Shown: one piece after another, positions 19,201-28,210 of the stretch | How the letters are laid out: each line of letters starts with the position of its first letter | Numbering within the stretch: position 1 is the stretch's first letter | From: Desulfobacillus sp041396245 | Lineage (GTDB): Bacteria; Pseudomonadota; Gammaproteobacteria; Burkholderiales; Rhodocyclaceae | Assembly: GCA_041396245.1 (NCBI GenBank) | Contig: JAWKYW010000004.1 | Coordinates: forward strand, 1-64,000 | Length of the DNA stretch: 64,000 nucleotides | Direction: 5' to 3' | Made by a program: the position numbers and the translations under genes | Notes under the pieces: generated by a model | What the model was told of the DNA's origin: nothing | Database searches by the model: none | Seen by the model: only the letters and a program-made list of their open reading frames with translations

Positions 19201-22200
19201 TTCCCGCCGCCCCTCGACGCGCAAGTCCTGCGGCGTCACGCCCGGCCCGAAAGCCACCGTGTCCGCTTCGATCGCGCCGATGCGCCAGAGGCCTTCCAGC
19301 GTGCTGTAATCGTTGCCGGGAATGGGCGGAGCTTCACCGATGGGCGGAACATACTGAAGATCGCCGCTATCCAGCATGGACTGCAAGTCCAGCGCATTTG
19401 CGGTAATGAAATCGACAGTCTCCCGATAAGTATCGAAGGCCGGGCCCTCGCCCCACCATACGGCCCACTTCCCGCCGAAGCGCGACCTGAAACGCTCGTC
19501 CAGAGGCGAATCGTCATGGAACCTGCGATAGCTTTCTTCGTCGCTACCCCGATCGTCGATCCGATCCAGGTCTCCGCTCAAATGGATAATGTATCTGTCC
19601 GCGCCTTCGCCTCCATTCAAGGCATCCTGGCCACCCCCTCCCTCAAGGTAGTCATCCCCTTCGCCGCCGACAATGTAATCATTGCCCCGTCCTCCGATGA
19701 GGCTGTCGCTCTCATGCGTTCCATGGATCGAAAGATCGGTCGAAGCCACCGTTGACATCAATTCACGATGATCGAACGACTGGCCGTCCGCAAACTCGTA
19801 AGTCCGGACATTGCCGAGTTGGCCGTTGAGCATGCGCAGCGAATCGCCGCTGTTGGTGTCCGTCAACATGAAGTAAGTGCTGCCGTCCGCTCCGGTATCC
19901 TGCGACAGTGCCAACGCTCCAACGACTGCATTCGCGAACGTAAGCGATCGGGCGCCCCCGCTATCCGCAAGCGTATCGTTGCCGTCGACGACGTAGGCAT
20001 CGTCGCCCGCGCCGCCCTCCAGATAGTCGGCTCCGGCCCCGCCCTCGATGAAGTCGTCGCCCGCCCCCCCGATCAGCGTGTCGTCGCCCGCGCCCCCCTC
20101 GATGCGGTCATTTCCCGCCCCGCCTTCCAGGTAGTCGCTACCGTCTCCTCCGAACAGACGGTCGTCACCCTCATCGCCGAAAAGCGCATCGTTTCCGTCT
20201 CCCCCATCCAGCCAGTCGTTGCCGCCATAACCCCGGAGCGAATCCGTACCCGCACCTCCGAACAGCCGGTCATCCCCCATCGTCGATGCCGGCGCATCCG
20301 CTGTATCGCCGTGCAGCGTATCGTTCCCGTTGCCACCATCCAGGAAGTCGTTGCCGCCCCCGCCGACAAGCAGGTCGTTCCCGCCGCCGCCCTCAAGGCG
20401 GTCGTGTCCGCTTACGGCCGCGGCATAGCGCGCATCTCCCCAGAGCTCGTCGTTGCCGTCGCCGCCGAGCAGATAGTCGTTCCCATCCTCGCCCTGGATG
20501 AAATCCTCGCCCGCCCCGCCGTCGATGAAATCGTCGCCCGGGTCCGGAACCGGGTTGCCCGCTGCATCCCTCCTGCCATTGCGCTCACCGGTCAGCTGAT
20601 CGTTGCCGTCACCGCCGAAGATGAAGTCCGCCCCGCCATCGCCGGCCACCACGTCGTTGCCATTCTCCCCATAGAGGTAATCATTGCCCTGCAGGCCGTG
20701 AATCCGGTCGTTCCCCGCCCCGCCGAAAATGACGTCCGCGCCGCCGACCCGCGCTGCCGTATCGAGCGACTGGACATAGGAGTAGCGCGTATCGAAAGGA
20801 TCATCGCCAACGGCAACGCTCCAGTCGTAGGTCCGAAAGGCCAGAAAGTTCTCGGGAATGTCCAGGCCGATGATGTTGGTTTGGCCGGTGCTGTTGGTGA
20901 TGTAGTTGTCGTCGCCGTTGAGCACATCGTTGCCGGCGCCGCCGACGATGTAGTCCTCGCCGCCGCCGCCGAACACCACGTCGTCGGCATGCGTGCCGAC
21001 GACAGTGTCCCGGCCGCGCCCGCCGCTCATCCAGTCGCCGCGCGCGCCCGTGCCGGCGGCCGTGCGCGAGGCTTCGATGAAGGCGGCGACATCGACGACG
21101 TCTCCGCCGAAGACCAGGTCGTTGCCGTTGCTCGCCATCAGCACGTCGCTGCCCTCGCCCCCCGCGATCACGTCGTTGCCCGCCCCGCCGACGACGAAGT
21201 CGTTCAGCAGTCCGCTCTCGACGCGCCAGTCCACTACGGGCCCGCCCACCATGCGGAAGACGTCCTCGCGCGGGACGATGTCGTCCCCGTAGATCGGGGC
21301 GAGCGTGTCCTCGAACAGGCTGTAGGCCAGCACCAGGCGCGTCGTCTCGTATACGACATAGGTGCTCGTCGCTTCGACCACCCGCCGCTCCGACTCGACG
21401 ACGCGGGCGTTGAGCCATTCTTCCGGGATGTCCGCATGGGTGATGCCGATCTCTTCGCGCCCTTCGGCATCGCGCGTGCCGTAGCTGTAGCGCGATCCGT
21501 TGCGCAATGGCGGCTCGCCGCTGCGTTCGGGATACCTCCAGGTCGGCCGGTCGCCCAGACGCAATCCGGCCGTCTCCATGCCGGGCCGCTCGACCAGCCG
21601 AAGCCCCAGCCCGTCCCGCCCCATCTCGTCGTAGTTCTCGACGACGATTTCGGCGCCGTTTTCCAGGGTGAGGGTGAGCGGGGAATTGTGGGTCGCCGTG
21701 ACCTGGGCGTCGCCGGCCCAGACGTAGCGCCCGTCCGCACCCCGGATGAAGGCGCCGGCGATGATCCTGCCCTGGCCGTCCTTGACCACGCCCAGGCCGT
21801 CCTCGTCGACGAGAGTGTCGCGCCCCTGGCCGACGATGTAGGTGTCGAAACCCTTGCCGCCTTCGAGCCGGTCGTCGCCGGCGCCGCCGATGAGGGTGTC
21901 GTCCTGGTCGCCGCCGTAGAGCCAGTCGTTGCCGGCGCCACCCTCCAGGTGGTCCCTGCCGCCGTGGCCGTAGAGAACGTCGTTGCCCCCGCCGCCGTAG
22001 AGGCGGTCGCTTTGACTGCCGCCCGAGAGCGTGCCGGCGTTGTCGCCATCGAAGATGAAGCGGCGCTTGTCGGCAGGGACGGCGCCCGAGCCGAGGTTGA
22101 GGGTGAGATTGCTGGCGTTATCGCGGAACCACTGGTCGGTCGCGCTGCCCTTGTTGTAGGCGGTGGTGGATGCGTCGGCGTCTTCCTGGGCGAGACGGTT

Positions 22201-23583
22201 CTTCCAGGCGAGGAAGGCGGCGCGGTCGGCGAGGTATTCGTCGGTGAGTTCGCCCTGGCCGGTGGCTTTGTCATAGAGCTTCAATTCACCGTTCGCATTG
22301 AAACGGCTGTAATCAAGTCCCAGGATGGCGAAGGGGTTGAGTTCCTTCAGGGCGTAGCGGTAGGCCAGCGCGTCGATGTCGCCATCCTTGGCCAGGCCGA
22401 CGAGGCCGTCGGCGGATTTGTTGGCAAGGTTCTCAATTTTGGTTCTGCCATGGCTTGCTTTGAAGAGCGCATTGCCTTGCAACCCATAGAGCGCCCGGTA
22501 GAGGGCGTCACGGTTGGCATTTCCTGAAGGCAGTCGGGTCGAGTTGATGCCAAGTAGCTTCTCGAATACGTCTACGATCCGTTCGAGACTGGCCGAGGTG
22601 CCAACAGCCGCTGTCTGTAGGATCGGTTTGAATGTAGTCGTGCTCAGGTTCGGGTCGAGCTTGGCCAGCGTGGCGTAGACGGCCAGAGCGTCGGTGAGAA
22701 TTTGCTGGGAATGATTGAGCGCACCGGGGCGGTCCCCAAGAGGTTCATTGCCTTGCCACTGATTTTCAATGGAGATGTCGATGGCGGTGCCGGGCCGGCT
22801 GTGCAGGCCGGCGATTCCGCTCCAGGGAACCAGCCCTACGTTGGCCTCGTCGGCGATGACGTTGGTGGTGTTGGCTCCATTCGGAATGGCGCCACCCAGC
22901 AGGGCGAAGAAGGTGTGGTTGTCGGTGTCGTCAAGGAATCCGGGGGCGTTGAAGACGGTGATCTGGTTGCTTGCGCTCGGGAAGATCGAACCGAAAGCCA
23001 TTGCCAAATGTCCGCCCAGGCTGTGGCCGGTGAGGTCGAGCTTCCAGTCGGCATCGGCGGCAAGAGCGTCCTTAAGCGATCCATTGGCGGTGCCGGTATA
23101 CCATTCGAGCCACAGTCCTGCGTGCGCAATCCAGGTCGAGTGTGATAAATCCGCCGGCGTTGCAACAAGCCGATATTGGGTCACCGTCGTGGCGGCTGGG
23201 TTGCTCACGCGTTGCCACCAGTTCCACATGGCGACGATCTGGTCATAGCCTGCGCCCGCGGTTCCGATGTTTGCATCGGTGGGCAGAATGTCGTTGGGCG
23301 ATCCTATCAACTCCGCCGTGCCACGGATCGCCAGCGTGAGATTGTTCGCCGAATCCTTGAATACCGTCGCGGAGAAACTCGTGCCCAAGCCGCCTTCGGC
23401 TACCGTGTCGTTGAATTGAGTGACAACAACCGGATATCGGCGGGCAAATTCTTCGGCTTGCTTGGCGGAAAAGCCGGCTGCCTCAAGTCTTGCGCTCTGA
23501 TCCGTCGACGGCCCTTGGAGGAGCCTTGCATAGGCGGCAAGCGCAAGCTCCGCATCGCTGAATAGCCTTGTGAAGTCAGTCAT
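16231..23583 (-). CDS. Giant RTX protein with N-terminal lipase domain and C-terminal VCBS/cadherin-like domains
   Basis: 2450 residues, a probable T1SS substrate. Residues 1-310 form an alpha/beta-hydrolase lipase with the nucleophile elbow GHSLGGH (186-192, Ser188); likely partners are Asp245 (IADEANVG) and His291 (ALNHSQQ). Calcium-binding GGxGxDxLxGG nonapeptides occur in blocks at about 515-590, 795-1195, 1295-1335, 1538-1572, 1675-1720, 1818-1851 and 1955-1988. Modules ending in ERVEFADGTVW separate the later blocks, and about 2070-2280 contains VCBS and dystroglycan-type cadherin-like repeats. No N-terminal signal peptide is present, as expected for T1SS. The start overlaps the upstream small protein gene (ATGA) and hlyD follows after 2 nt. 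Its first ~310 residues are nearly identical to those of the two other lipases in the locus. Confidence 0.93.
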   Translation of the reverse strand: MTDFTRLFSDAELALAAYARLLQGPSTDQSARLEAAGFSAKQAEEFARRYPVVVTQFNDTVAEGGLGTSFSATVFKDSANNLTLAIRGTAELIGSPNDILPTDANIGTAGAGYDQIVAMWNWWQRVSNPAATTVTQYRLVATPADLSHSTWIAHAGLWLEWYTGTANGSLKDALAADADWKLDLTGHSLGGHLAMAFGSIFPSASNQITVFNAPGFLDDTDNHTFFALLGGAIPNGANTTNVIADEANVGLVPWSGIAGLHSRPGTAIDISIENQWQGNEPLGDRPGALNHSQQILTDALAVYATLAKLDPNLSTTTFKPILQTAAVGTSASLERIVDVFEKLLGINSTRLPSGNANRDALYRALYGLQGNALFKASHGRTKIENLANKSADGLVGLAKDGDIDALAYRYALKELNPFAILGLDYSRFNANGELKLYDKATGQGELTDEYLADRAAFLAWKNRLAQEDADASTTAYNKGSATDQWFRDNASNLTLNLGSGAVPADKRRFIFDGDNAGTLSGGSQSDRLYGGGGNDVLYGHGGRDHLEGGAGNDWLYGGDQDDTLIGGAGDDRLEGGKGFDTYIVGQGRDTLVDEDGLGVVKDGQGRIIAGAFIRGADGRYVWAGDAQVTATHNSPLTLTLENGAEIVVENYDEMGRDGLGLRLVERPGMETAGLRLGDRPTWRYPERSGEPPLRNGSRYSYGTRDAEGREEIGITHADIPEEWLNARVVESERRVVEATSTYVVYETTRLVLAYSLFEDTLAPIYGDDIVPREDVFRMVGGPVVDWRVESGLLNDFVVGGAGNDVIAGGEGSDVLMASNGNDLVFGGDVVDVAAFIEASRTAAGTGARGDWMSGGRGRDTVVGTHADDVVFGGGGEDYIVGGAGNDVLNGDDNYITNSTGQTNIIGLDIPENFLAFRTYDWSVAVGDDPFDTRYSYVQSLDTAARVGGADVIFGGAGNDRIHGLQGNDYLYGENGNDVVAGDGGADFIFGGDGNDQLTGERNGRRDAAGNPVPDPGDDFIDGGAGEDFIQGEDGNDYLLGGDGNDELWGDARYAAAVSGHDRLEGGGGNDLLVGGGGNDFLDGGNGNDTLHGDTADAPASTMGDDRLFGGAGTDSLRGYGGNDWLDGGDGNDALFGDEGDDRLFGGDGSDYLEGGAGNDRIEGGAGDDTLIGGAGDDFIEGGAGADYLEGGAGDDAYVVDGNDTLADSGGARSLTFANAVVGALALSQDTGADGSTYFMLTDTNSGDSLRMLNGQLGNVRTYEFADGQSFDHRELMSTVASTDLSIHGTHESDSLIGGRGNDYIVGGEGDDYLEGGGGQDALNGGEGADRYIIHLSGDLDRIDDRGSDEESYRRFHDDSPLDERFRSRFGGKWAVWWGEGPAFDTYRETVDFITANALDLQSMLDSGDLQYVPPIGEAPPIPGNDYSTLEGLWRIGAIEADTVAFGPGVTPQDLRVEGRREGEGTWLRITLPDGSGADIRLARVEDPLGMGIERFEFADGGELTLAQMIALAPPFPGDGDLAGTDEADQLNGSDAAERIFGLGGDDFIAAFEGDDFLAGGAGNDTLIGGLGSDVYWFGPGDGVDTIGSAEGAADVDVLHFGAGIAPSEVSAGMGWEGLRLAVGDDGDAVVLAEWFERVEGRIGRVEFADGTVWDSAALEALAARRAGSEDNDVLWGTSGDDVMTGAGGDDQLFGGAGSDVLAGGPGYDNLDGGAGDDVYLFGRGDGEEVIFDSGPEAGVDVLRFAAGIGPEDIVVMRDDWSIYLALRGSDDVAVLDGWFSSPEGRIERVEFADGTVWEGASLEDRLQAPGLLLKGTAGDDVLAGGDGDDLLAGGAGSDRLAGGAGSDTYRFGLGDGIDRIVEARAAAGEDTLRFGPGITPDMLSLGLGSLLIRVGTAGDALHLEDFDPQDAAAGAGIERFVFADGSELEWPALLARGFDIAGTAADDALSGTSAVDRISGGAGNDALTGGPGNDRLDGGAGIDLYAFSRGDGNDVLIESPAGSEASLIAFGEGVARADLRLREEEGNLVIDYGPDDSLRIGDWSAEQAGLWTLHFGDGTSMSLQAALNVDLPPVTAPDAAHVIEDRKLLAWGNVLANDRDPEGDPLSVADPGIRRGEYGRLALLPNGAYAYVLDDCSPKVQGLGAGEKAVERFSYLATDGLTQSAGELDVTIQGTNDAPVLATPLANVQLAKGKAFSWQLPAGSFADRDRNDTLSYTATLANGKPLPAWLAFDAATQAFSGTAPAHGQGTFDVRVVASDGHGEGSTASDVFRISVGNKTVLPKGNAGVGNGMDPPPPGHHHDWNDGPGTGPGHPGRRGGEAEHAGHEDWVQSWGVGGGQGKFACLDADIVARLCRGFGDDRRDTEARGDGDVFRRWAKMERELAQLLDDGKRPSWLEPAHGADLRGLALISHAWQSPMRGGGADPISLAAGADIAPKSFRALQEGFARLG

Positions 23584-24134
23584 TTCTTTTCCTCCTTGAT
23601 GCTAATAGTTGTTCTGAATTCGGTAAGTGCAGCATTAGCATCGCTACAACTCATTGCTGACGGGTGCGCAAAGGTTGGAAAATCGCCCCCAACGCGCGAA
23701 TAGCTGACCATCTCAGCCAAGACCTTCCTATCTCGTGCACGCACTGCAGTAGATCTAGAGCGGAATACACTCGGTGCCCCTGTTCGCAGGTAGACAGACT
23801 CATAGTCAATGTAGTAGCCATTGTTTGACAGCCGCTCTGGTCGCGGGGGAATTACAAGCTCGCCCCCAATCAGCAAGCCATTCTCCTGAGCTTCCTGTCG
23901 AGTTATGAGTTCATGCTCATGTATACGAGTGCCCCCGTCCTTCTCACACATCTGCTGGACCCGATAATCCCAGTACGCCTTCCTGCCTTCGAAGAAACCG
24001 ACCGCAAGCAGAAGTAGGGCCAGGAGCGCTGCAGGGACAAGAAGCATCGCCCTTATTAGAGTGATGCCGCGCATCGCCGAGGGTCGAGTGACCGGTTTCA
24101 GTCGTTGTGTTCTGACCTCTTTGCCGGTTTTCAT
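23580..24134 (-). CDS. Small single-span protein A, putative immunity or accessory protein of an RTX lipase
   Basis: 184 residues from the ATG at 24134. The basic N-terminus ends in the conserved AMRGITLIR, followed by one transmembrane helix (about 33-48) and the shared motif VGFFEGRKAYWDYR-VQQMCEKDGGT. The middle is variable, and the C-terminal half carries SYSRVGGDFPTFAHPS and a conserved SC. Predicted topology is N-in with about 130 residues in the periplasm, where two conserved cysteines could pair. The start overlaps the upstream RTX lipase stop and its own stop overlaps the downstream giant lipase start (both ATGA). GC is clearly lower than in its neighbours. Placement after a lipase, divergence among copies and periplasmic exposure fit an immunity protein; a lipase-specific chaperone is the alternative. 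Confidence 0.7.
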   Translation of the reverse strand: MKTGKEVRTQRLKPVTRPSAMRGITLIRAMLLVPAALLALLLLAVGFFEGRKAYWDYRVQQMCEKDGGTRIHEHELITRQEAQENGLLIGGELVIPPRPERLSNNGYYIDYESVYLRTGAPSVFRSRSTAVRARDRKVLAEMVSYSRVGGDFPTFAHPSAMSCSDANAALTEFRTTISIKEEKK

Positions 24135-26578
24135 GGTGCAATCCTCCTTGAGCCTTCGTTGGGAACGTGTTTGCCGCCGTACCACGGGGACTGACTTTTC
24201 CAAGCACTGTCAAAAATAAGGTCGTCGTCCGCCCCGCCCTGCAGCGCGTCGTTGCCCGCCCCGCCGTACAGTTCGTCGTTGCCGGCGCTCGCCAGCAGCA
24301 CATCGTCGCCGTCCTCCCCGTACTGACTTTGCGCGCCCGCGCTGTCGACGATGCGGTCATTGCCCGCCCCGCCGTAGCCGAGGGTGTGGGCGTGGGCAAG
24401 CACGATGTAGTCGGCGCCGCCCAGGCCGAAGACCTTCTGCGCTGCGGCCGTGGCAACCAGGGTGGCGTCATGCGCCATGGCGATATCGAGCTTGTCGTTG
24501 TCCGCCTCCTGCGTGCCGACGATGTCGGTGTAGGTGCGCGGCGGCGCCCCGCCGCCCAGCAGGATGCCCAGGTCGCCGGAGCGGAAGTTGTGGATCACGG
24601 CCACTGCCTCGGGGCGGCCTTCCCGCCACAGCCACAGGGTGCCGGGCAGGTTGTTCTGCACGGAGCCGCTGTAGGTGGCGAGATACACGCCGTCGGCCGC
24701 TTCCAGGCGGAAGCCCTTCTGCTCGGGGTCGAGCGCGGTGAAGGTACCCGTCACCGCAGTGGCGCCGAAGCGCACTTCGCCCAGTTGCCGCCCCTCGGGG
24801 CCTTCCGCGACATCATCGATGGTGTCGCTGCCGCCGCCGGCGCCCACCTGGTAGATGTCGTGGCCCGTGCCGCCGATCAGGATGTCGTGGCCGGCGCCGC
24901 CTTCGAGGTAGTCGTTGCCGCCTTGGCCGTGCAGGATGTCATTGCCGCCGGCACCATAAAGATGGTCGGCGAAATTACCGCAGCTTAGCGTTTCGGTACT
25001 GCCGTCGCTTTGATCCTTCCCGAATACGATGCGCCGCGGATCGAGCGTGGCCTGGCCGTCACGCAGCTTGAGACTGCTGGTCTTGTCCGTATAAATGACA
25101 GTGTCGCTGCCAGTGGGGTTCACGATGAGCGTGCCGCCAACGGCACTATCGTTGCTGCGCGCGGCGTTGACTGTGACTAAAAGGGCCGCCCGATCGGCAA
25201 GGTATTCCGCAGTAAGTTGGCCCTGCCCGGTTGCCGGATCGTGGAGGTCGAGCCGGCCGCCGGTATTGTGCTGGGCGTACAAAGCGTCCGGTGCATCGAT
25301 CAGGAAAGGGTTGAGTTCCTTGAGGGCGTAGCGCACAGACAAGGGCGATAGATAAAGGCCACCGCTCACGTCGGCCTGAACCAGTGTGGCGGCGTCGAGC
25401 GCCGTCAGAGGTACGATGGCAGCCTGCAGAGCTTGGTAGCCGCCGTGCTCGCGCAGACCGTAAATAGCCTGATACAAGGCGTCGCGGTTGGCGTTGCCCG
25501 AGGCAAGCTGGCTGGCGTTGATGCCGAGCACGCCCTCAAGCGCATCGATGATGCGTTCGAGGCCGTCCGAAGTGCCTATCGCGGCGGCAGCCAGAATCGT
25601 TTTATACGCAGTCGTGCTCAATGTCGAATCGATCCTGGCCAGCACGGCGTAGACAGCCAGGGCGTCGGTGAGGGTTTGCTGGGAGTGATTGAGCGCACCG
25701 GGGCGGTCCCCAAGAGGTTCATTGCCTTGCCACTGATTTTCAATGGAGATGTCGATGGCGGTGCCGGGCCGGCTGTGCAGGCCGGCGATTCCGCTCCAGG
25801 GAACCAGCCCTACGTTGGCCTCGTCGGCGATGACGTTGGTGGTGTTGGCTCCATTCGGAATGGCGCCACCCAGCAGGGCGAAGAAGGTGTGGTTGTCGGT
25901 GTCGTCAAGGAATCCGGGGGCGTTGAAGACGGTGATCTGGTTGCTTGCGCTCGGGAAGATCGAACCGAAAGCCATTGCCAGGTGACCGCCCAGGCTGTGG
26001 CCGGTGAGGTCGAGCTTCCGGTCGGCATCGGCGGCAAGGGCGCCTTGCAGCGATCCATTTGCAGTGCCGGTATACCATTCGAGCCACAGTCCTGTGTTCC
26101 CGGCCCCGGCGTGCGATAGCCAGGTGGCGTGGCTCAGATCGGCAGGAGTGGCGACGAGTCGGTATTGCGTCACCGGCGCATCGGCCGGATTGCTCACGCG
26201 CTGCCACCAGTTCCACATGGCTACGATTTGATCGTAGCCAACGCCCGACGTCGCTATCGTTGCGTCGGTCGGAAACAGATCGCTCGGCGATGAAAACAGC
26301 TCAGCCGTGCCGCGAATCGCCAGCGTGAGATTGCCCGACGCATCCTTGAATACCGTCGCGGAAAAACTCGTGCCCAGGCCGCCTTCGGCTACGGTGTCGT
26401 TGAATTGGGTGACAACAACCGGATATTTACGGGCGAACTCTTCAGCTTGTTTGGCTGAGAAGCCGGCTGCCACAAGAGCTTCACGGCGAACCAAATCATT
26501 CGTTACACCAGGCGTCAGATTTGCATATGCCGCCAAAGCGAGTTCTGATTGATCATAAATCTGCGGAATTGTGCTCAT
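24131..26578 (-). CDS. RTX lipase 2 (815 residues), lacking the long C-terminal region
   Basis: The lipase domain (about 1-320) contains GHSLGGH at 193-199 with Ser195. A short RTX block follows near 555-590 (NDILHGQGGNDYLEGGAGHD), then a linker with EVRFGATAVTGTF, and a second short block near 750-795. The protein ends at KSQSPWYGG-KHVPNEGSRRIAP, exactly at a copy of the dispersed motif, and lacks the VCBS and C-terminal regions of the giant lipase. It may therefore not carry the usual T1SS signal. The start overlaps small protein B's stop and its stop overlaps small protein A's start (ATGA). About 290 bp (25691-25980) are identical to 22713-23008. Confidence 0.88.
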   Translation of the reverse strand: MSTIPQIYDQSELALAAYANLTPGVTNDLVRREALVAAGFSAKQAEEFARKYPVVVTQFNDTVAEGGLGTSFSATVFKDASGNLTLAIRGTAELFSSPSDLFPTDATIATSGVGYDQIVAMWNWWQRVSNPADAPVTQYRLVATPADLSHATWLSHAGAGNTGLWLEWYTGTANGSLQGALAADADRKLDLTGHSLGGHLAMAFGSIFPSASNQITVFNAPGFLDDTDNHTFFALLGGAIPNGANTTNVIADEANVGLVPWSGIAGLHSRPGTAIDISIENQWQGNEPLGDRPGALNHSQQTLTDALAVYAVLARIDSTLSTTAYKTILAAAAIGTSDGLERIIDALEGVLGINASQLASGNANRDALYQAIYGLREHGGYQALQAAIVPLTALDAATLVQADVSGGLYLSPLSVRYALKELNPFLIDAPDALYAQHNTGGRLDLHDPATGQGQLTAEYLADRAALLVTVNAARSNDSAVGGTLIVNPTGSDTVIYTDKTSSLKLRDGQATLDPRRIVFGKDQSDGSTETLSCGNFADHLYGAGGNDILHGQGGNDYLEGGAGHDILIGGTGHDIYQVGAGGGSDTIDDVAEGPEGRQLGEVRFGATAVTGTFTALDPEQKGFRLEAADGVYLATYSGSVQNNLPGTLWLWREGRPEAVAVIHNFRSGDLGILLGGGAPPRTYTDIVGTQEADNDKLDIAMAHDATLVATAAAQKVFGLGGADYIVLAHAHTLGYGGAGNDRIVDSAGAQSQYGEDGDDVLLASAGNDELYGGAGNDALQGGADDDLIFDSAWKSQSPWYGGKHVPNEGSRRIAP
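24175..24198 (-). repeat. Dispersed bipartite motif, copy 4
   Basis: Exact match. It lies 41 nt upstream of the small protein A start codon and encodes the KSQSP tail of RTX lipase 2. Confidence 0.85.
24307..24330 (-). repeat. Dispersed bipartite motif, copy 5
   Basis: Exact match inside RTX lipase 2; it interrupts the repeat consensus with SQYGEDGDD. Confidence 0.8.
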
Positions 26579-27120
26579 TTCGCATTCTCCTCAATAAGAA
26601 ATATTTTTTTGCTAACTGAACCCATGCCCTGATCGCAGCTAAACGAACTTGGGTGGGCAAAGGTGGGGAAGTCGCCACCTCTTCTGCTGTAATTAATGTA
26701 TCGAGCGATTATCTTGTCATTTGCGACAGCGCGAACAGTCGCCTCAGTACGCCATACGGAAGGATTGCCCTCGCGGATCACTCGACGATCTGTATCCGAC
26801 ACATACTCTGCCTTTGTAGGCGCACTTCTTCGCTCTGGAATTGGAATCTCACCTTGCTCACCACCCAAGCGACGATAATCATCCGCGTTCAAGTGGATTT
26901 GCTGTACAACAAAAACACCCCCATCCTTCTCACACATCTCCCGAATCCGATAATCCCAATACGCCTTCCTGCCCTCGAAGAATCCGATAGCCAGCAGAAG
27001 CAAGACCACAAACGCTACGGGTATAAGCAACAGCTTCTTGACCAGGCTTGCGCCTCGCATTCCGGCACGCAATCGGCTTGTGCATCGCTTAAGGGATGTA
27101 TGTTGTTGACTGGTCTTCAT
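26575..27120 (-). CDS. Small single-span protein B, putative immunity or accessory protein
   Basis: 181 residues from the ATG at 27120 (MKTSQQHTS). The N-terminal 45 residues, with GMRGASLVKKLLLIP and one transmembrane helix, are nearly identical to protein C. GFFEGRKAYWDYR and MCEKDGG are shared by all three copies. The central ~70 residues diverge completely from A and C, then SRRGGDFPTFAHPSSFSC returns. GC is low across the divergent part. The ATG overlaps the stop of truncated lipase 3 and its stop overlaps the start of RTX lipase 2. The Shine-Dalgarno GGAGGAGG lies 6 nt upstream. Interpretation as for protein A. Confidence 0.7.
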   Translation of the reverse strand: MKTSQQHTSLKRCTSRLRAGMRGASLVKKLLLIPVAFVVLLLLAIGFFEGRKAYWDYRIREMCEKDGGVFVVQQIHLNADDYRRLGGEQGEIPIPERRSAPTKAEYVSDTDRRVIREGNPSVWRTEATVRAVANDKIIARYINYSRRGGDFPTFAHPSSFSCDQGMGSVSKKIFLIEENAK

Positions 27121-28190
27121 GCCGCCCTCCTCCATTCACAATCGTTGGCCGCAGCGCATACGCCGTATTCCGGAGACTGACTTTCTCGCGCAGGCTCATC
27201 GGTGTGGGCTGCTGCGCCCTTTTCCCTGTCGCTACTGTCCGCAGTCGCACTCAACGCCGGGTCGAGCTTGGCCAGCGTGGCGTAGACGGCCAGGGCGTCG
27301 GTGAGGATTTGCTGGGAATGGTTGAGCGCGCCCGGCCGGTCGAGAATCGGTTCGTCTCCTCGCCATTGGTTTTCAATGGAGATGTCGATGGCGCTGCCGG
27401 GCCGGCTGTGCTTGCCGGCGATTCCACTCCAGGGTACCAGCCCCACGTTGGCCTCGTCGGCGATGACGTTGAGGGTGTTGGCCCCGGCGGGAATGGCGCC
27501 ACCCAGCAGGCCGAAGAAGGTGCGGTTGTCGGCGTCGTCCAGAAAGCCCGGGGCGTTGAAGACGGTGACTTGGCCGGCCGCGCTGGGAAATATCGAACCG
27601 AAGGCCATCGCCAGGTGGCCGCCCAGGCTGTGGCCGGTGAGGTCGAGCTTCCGATCCGCATCGGCGGCAAGGGCGCCTTGCAGCGATCCATTGGCGGTGC
27701 CGGTATACCATTCGAGCCACAATCCTGTGTTCCCGGCCCCAGCGTGCGATAGCCAGGTGGCGTGGCTCAGATCGGCAGGGGTGGCGACGAGTCGGTATTG
27801 CGTCACCGGCGCATCGGCCGGATTGCTCGCCCGCTGCCACCAGTTCCACATGGCCACCACTTGATCGTAGCCAACGCCCGATGTTCCGATGGTTGCGTCG
27901 GTCGGTACAAAATCTCCTGCCTCTAAAGTTCCGCGGATCGCCAGCGTGAGATTGCCCGCCGAATCCTTGAATACCGTCGCGGAAAAACTCGTGTCCAGCC
28001 CGCCTTCGGCTTCGGTGTCGTTGAATTGGGTTACTACGGTGTAGCGACTAGCGAAATTCGCTGCCTGTGCTGTAGACAATCCTTTTCCGTCCTGTCGGAG
28101 TTCCGTCTGTTGCGATACCAACGAACCACTGATGAGATTGCTATAGGACGCCAGAGCCAACTCTGCTTGCATGAAAATATTCTCAATCAT
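27117..28190 (-). CDS. Truncated lipase 3: lipase domain without RTX region
   Basis: 357 residues. The complete lipase domain (GHSLGGH 186-192, Ser188; PGALNHSQQ present) runs to about residue 313 and joins directly to a short tail ending EPARESQSPEYG, then AANDCEWRRAA. The RTX repeats have been deleted. The tail is shared with the RTX remnant upstream, so the gene looks like a head-to-tail fusion left by internal deletion, with the downstream overlap to protein B kept (ATGA). Without RTX or C-terminal signal it is unlikely to be exported by T1SS as it stands. The ATG at 28190 has AGAGG upstream. It could be an expressed remnant or a donor cassette for recombination. Confidence 0.8.
   Translation of the reverse strand: MIENIFMQAELALASYSNLISGSLVSQQTELRQDGKGLSTAQAANFASRYTVVTQFNDTEAEGGLDTSFSATVFKDSAGNLTLAIRGTLEAGDFVPTDATIGTSGVGYDQVVAMWNWWQRASNPADAPVTQYRLVATPADLSHATWLSHAGAGNTGLWLEWYTGTANGSLQGALAADADRKLDLTGHSLGGHLAMAFGSIFPSAAGQVTVFNAPGFLDDADNRTFFGLLGGAIPAGANTLNVIADEANVGLVPWSGIAGKHSRPGSAIDISIENQWRGDEPILDRPGALNHSQQILTDALAVYATLAKLDPALSATADSSDREKGAAAHTDEPARESQSPEYGVCAAANDCEWRRAA
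27161..27184 (-). repeat. Dispersed bipartite motif, copy 6
   Basis: Exact match, 41 nt upstream of the protein B start and in the tail of truncated lipase 3. Confidence 0.85.
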
Positions 28191-28210
28191 GATGACCTCT
28201 CTGGATGGAT

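Noticed and set aside
17600..22000. CRISPR-like regularly spaced short repeats
   Set aside because: Repeats are in-frame RTX nonapeptides with degenerate codons and no unique spacers of constant length.
17017..22527. Long rightward open frames (over 900 codons) opposite the giant RTX gene
   Set aside because: They are antisense of the RTX repeats; repetitive GC-rich coding gives long complementary frames with Val/Ala/Gly/Asp-rich composition and no domain.
23570..23583. GAAGTCAGTC at the start of the giant lipase
   Set aside because: Only the left half resembles the motif; the right half ACGGCG is absent at the correct spacing.
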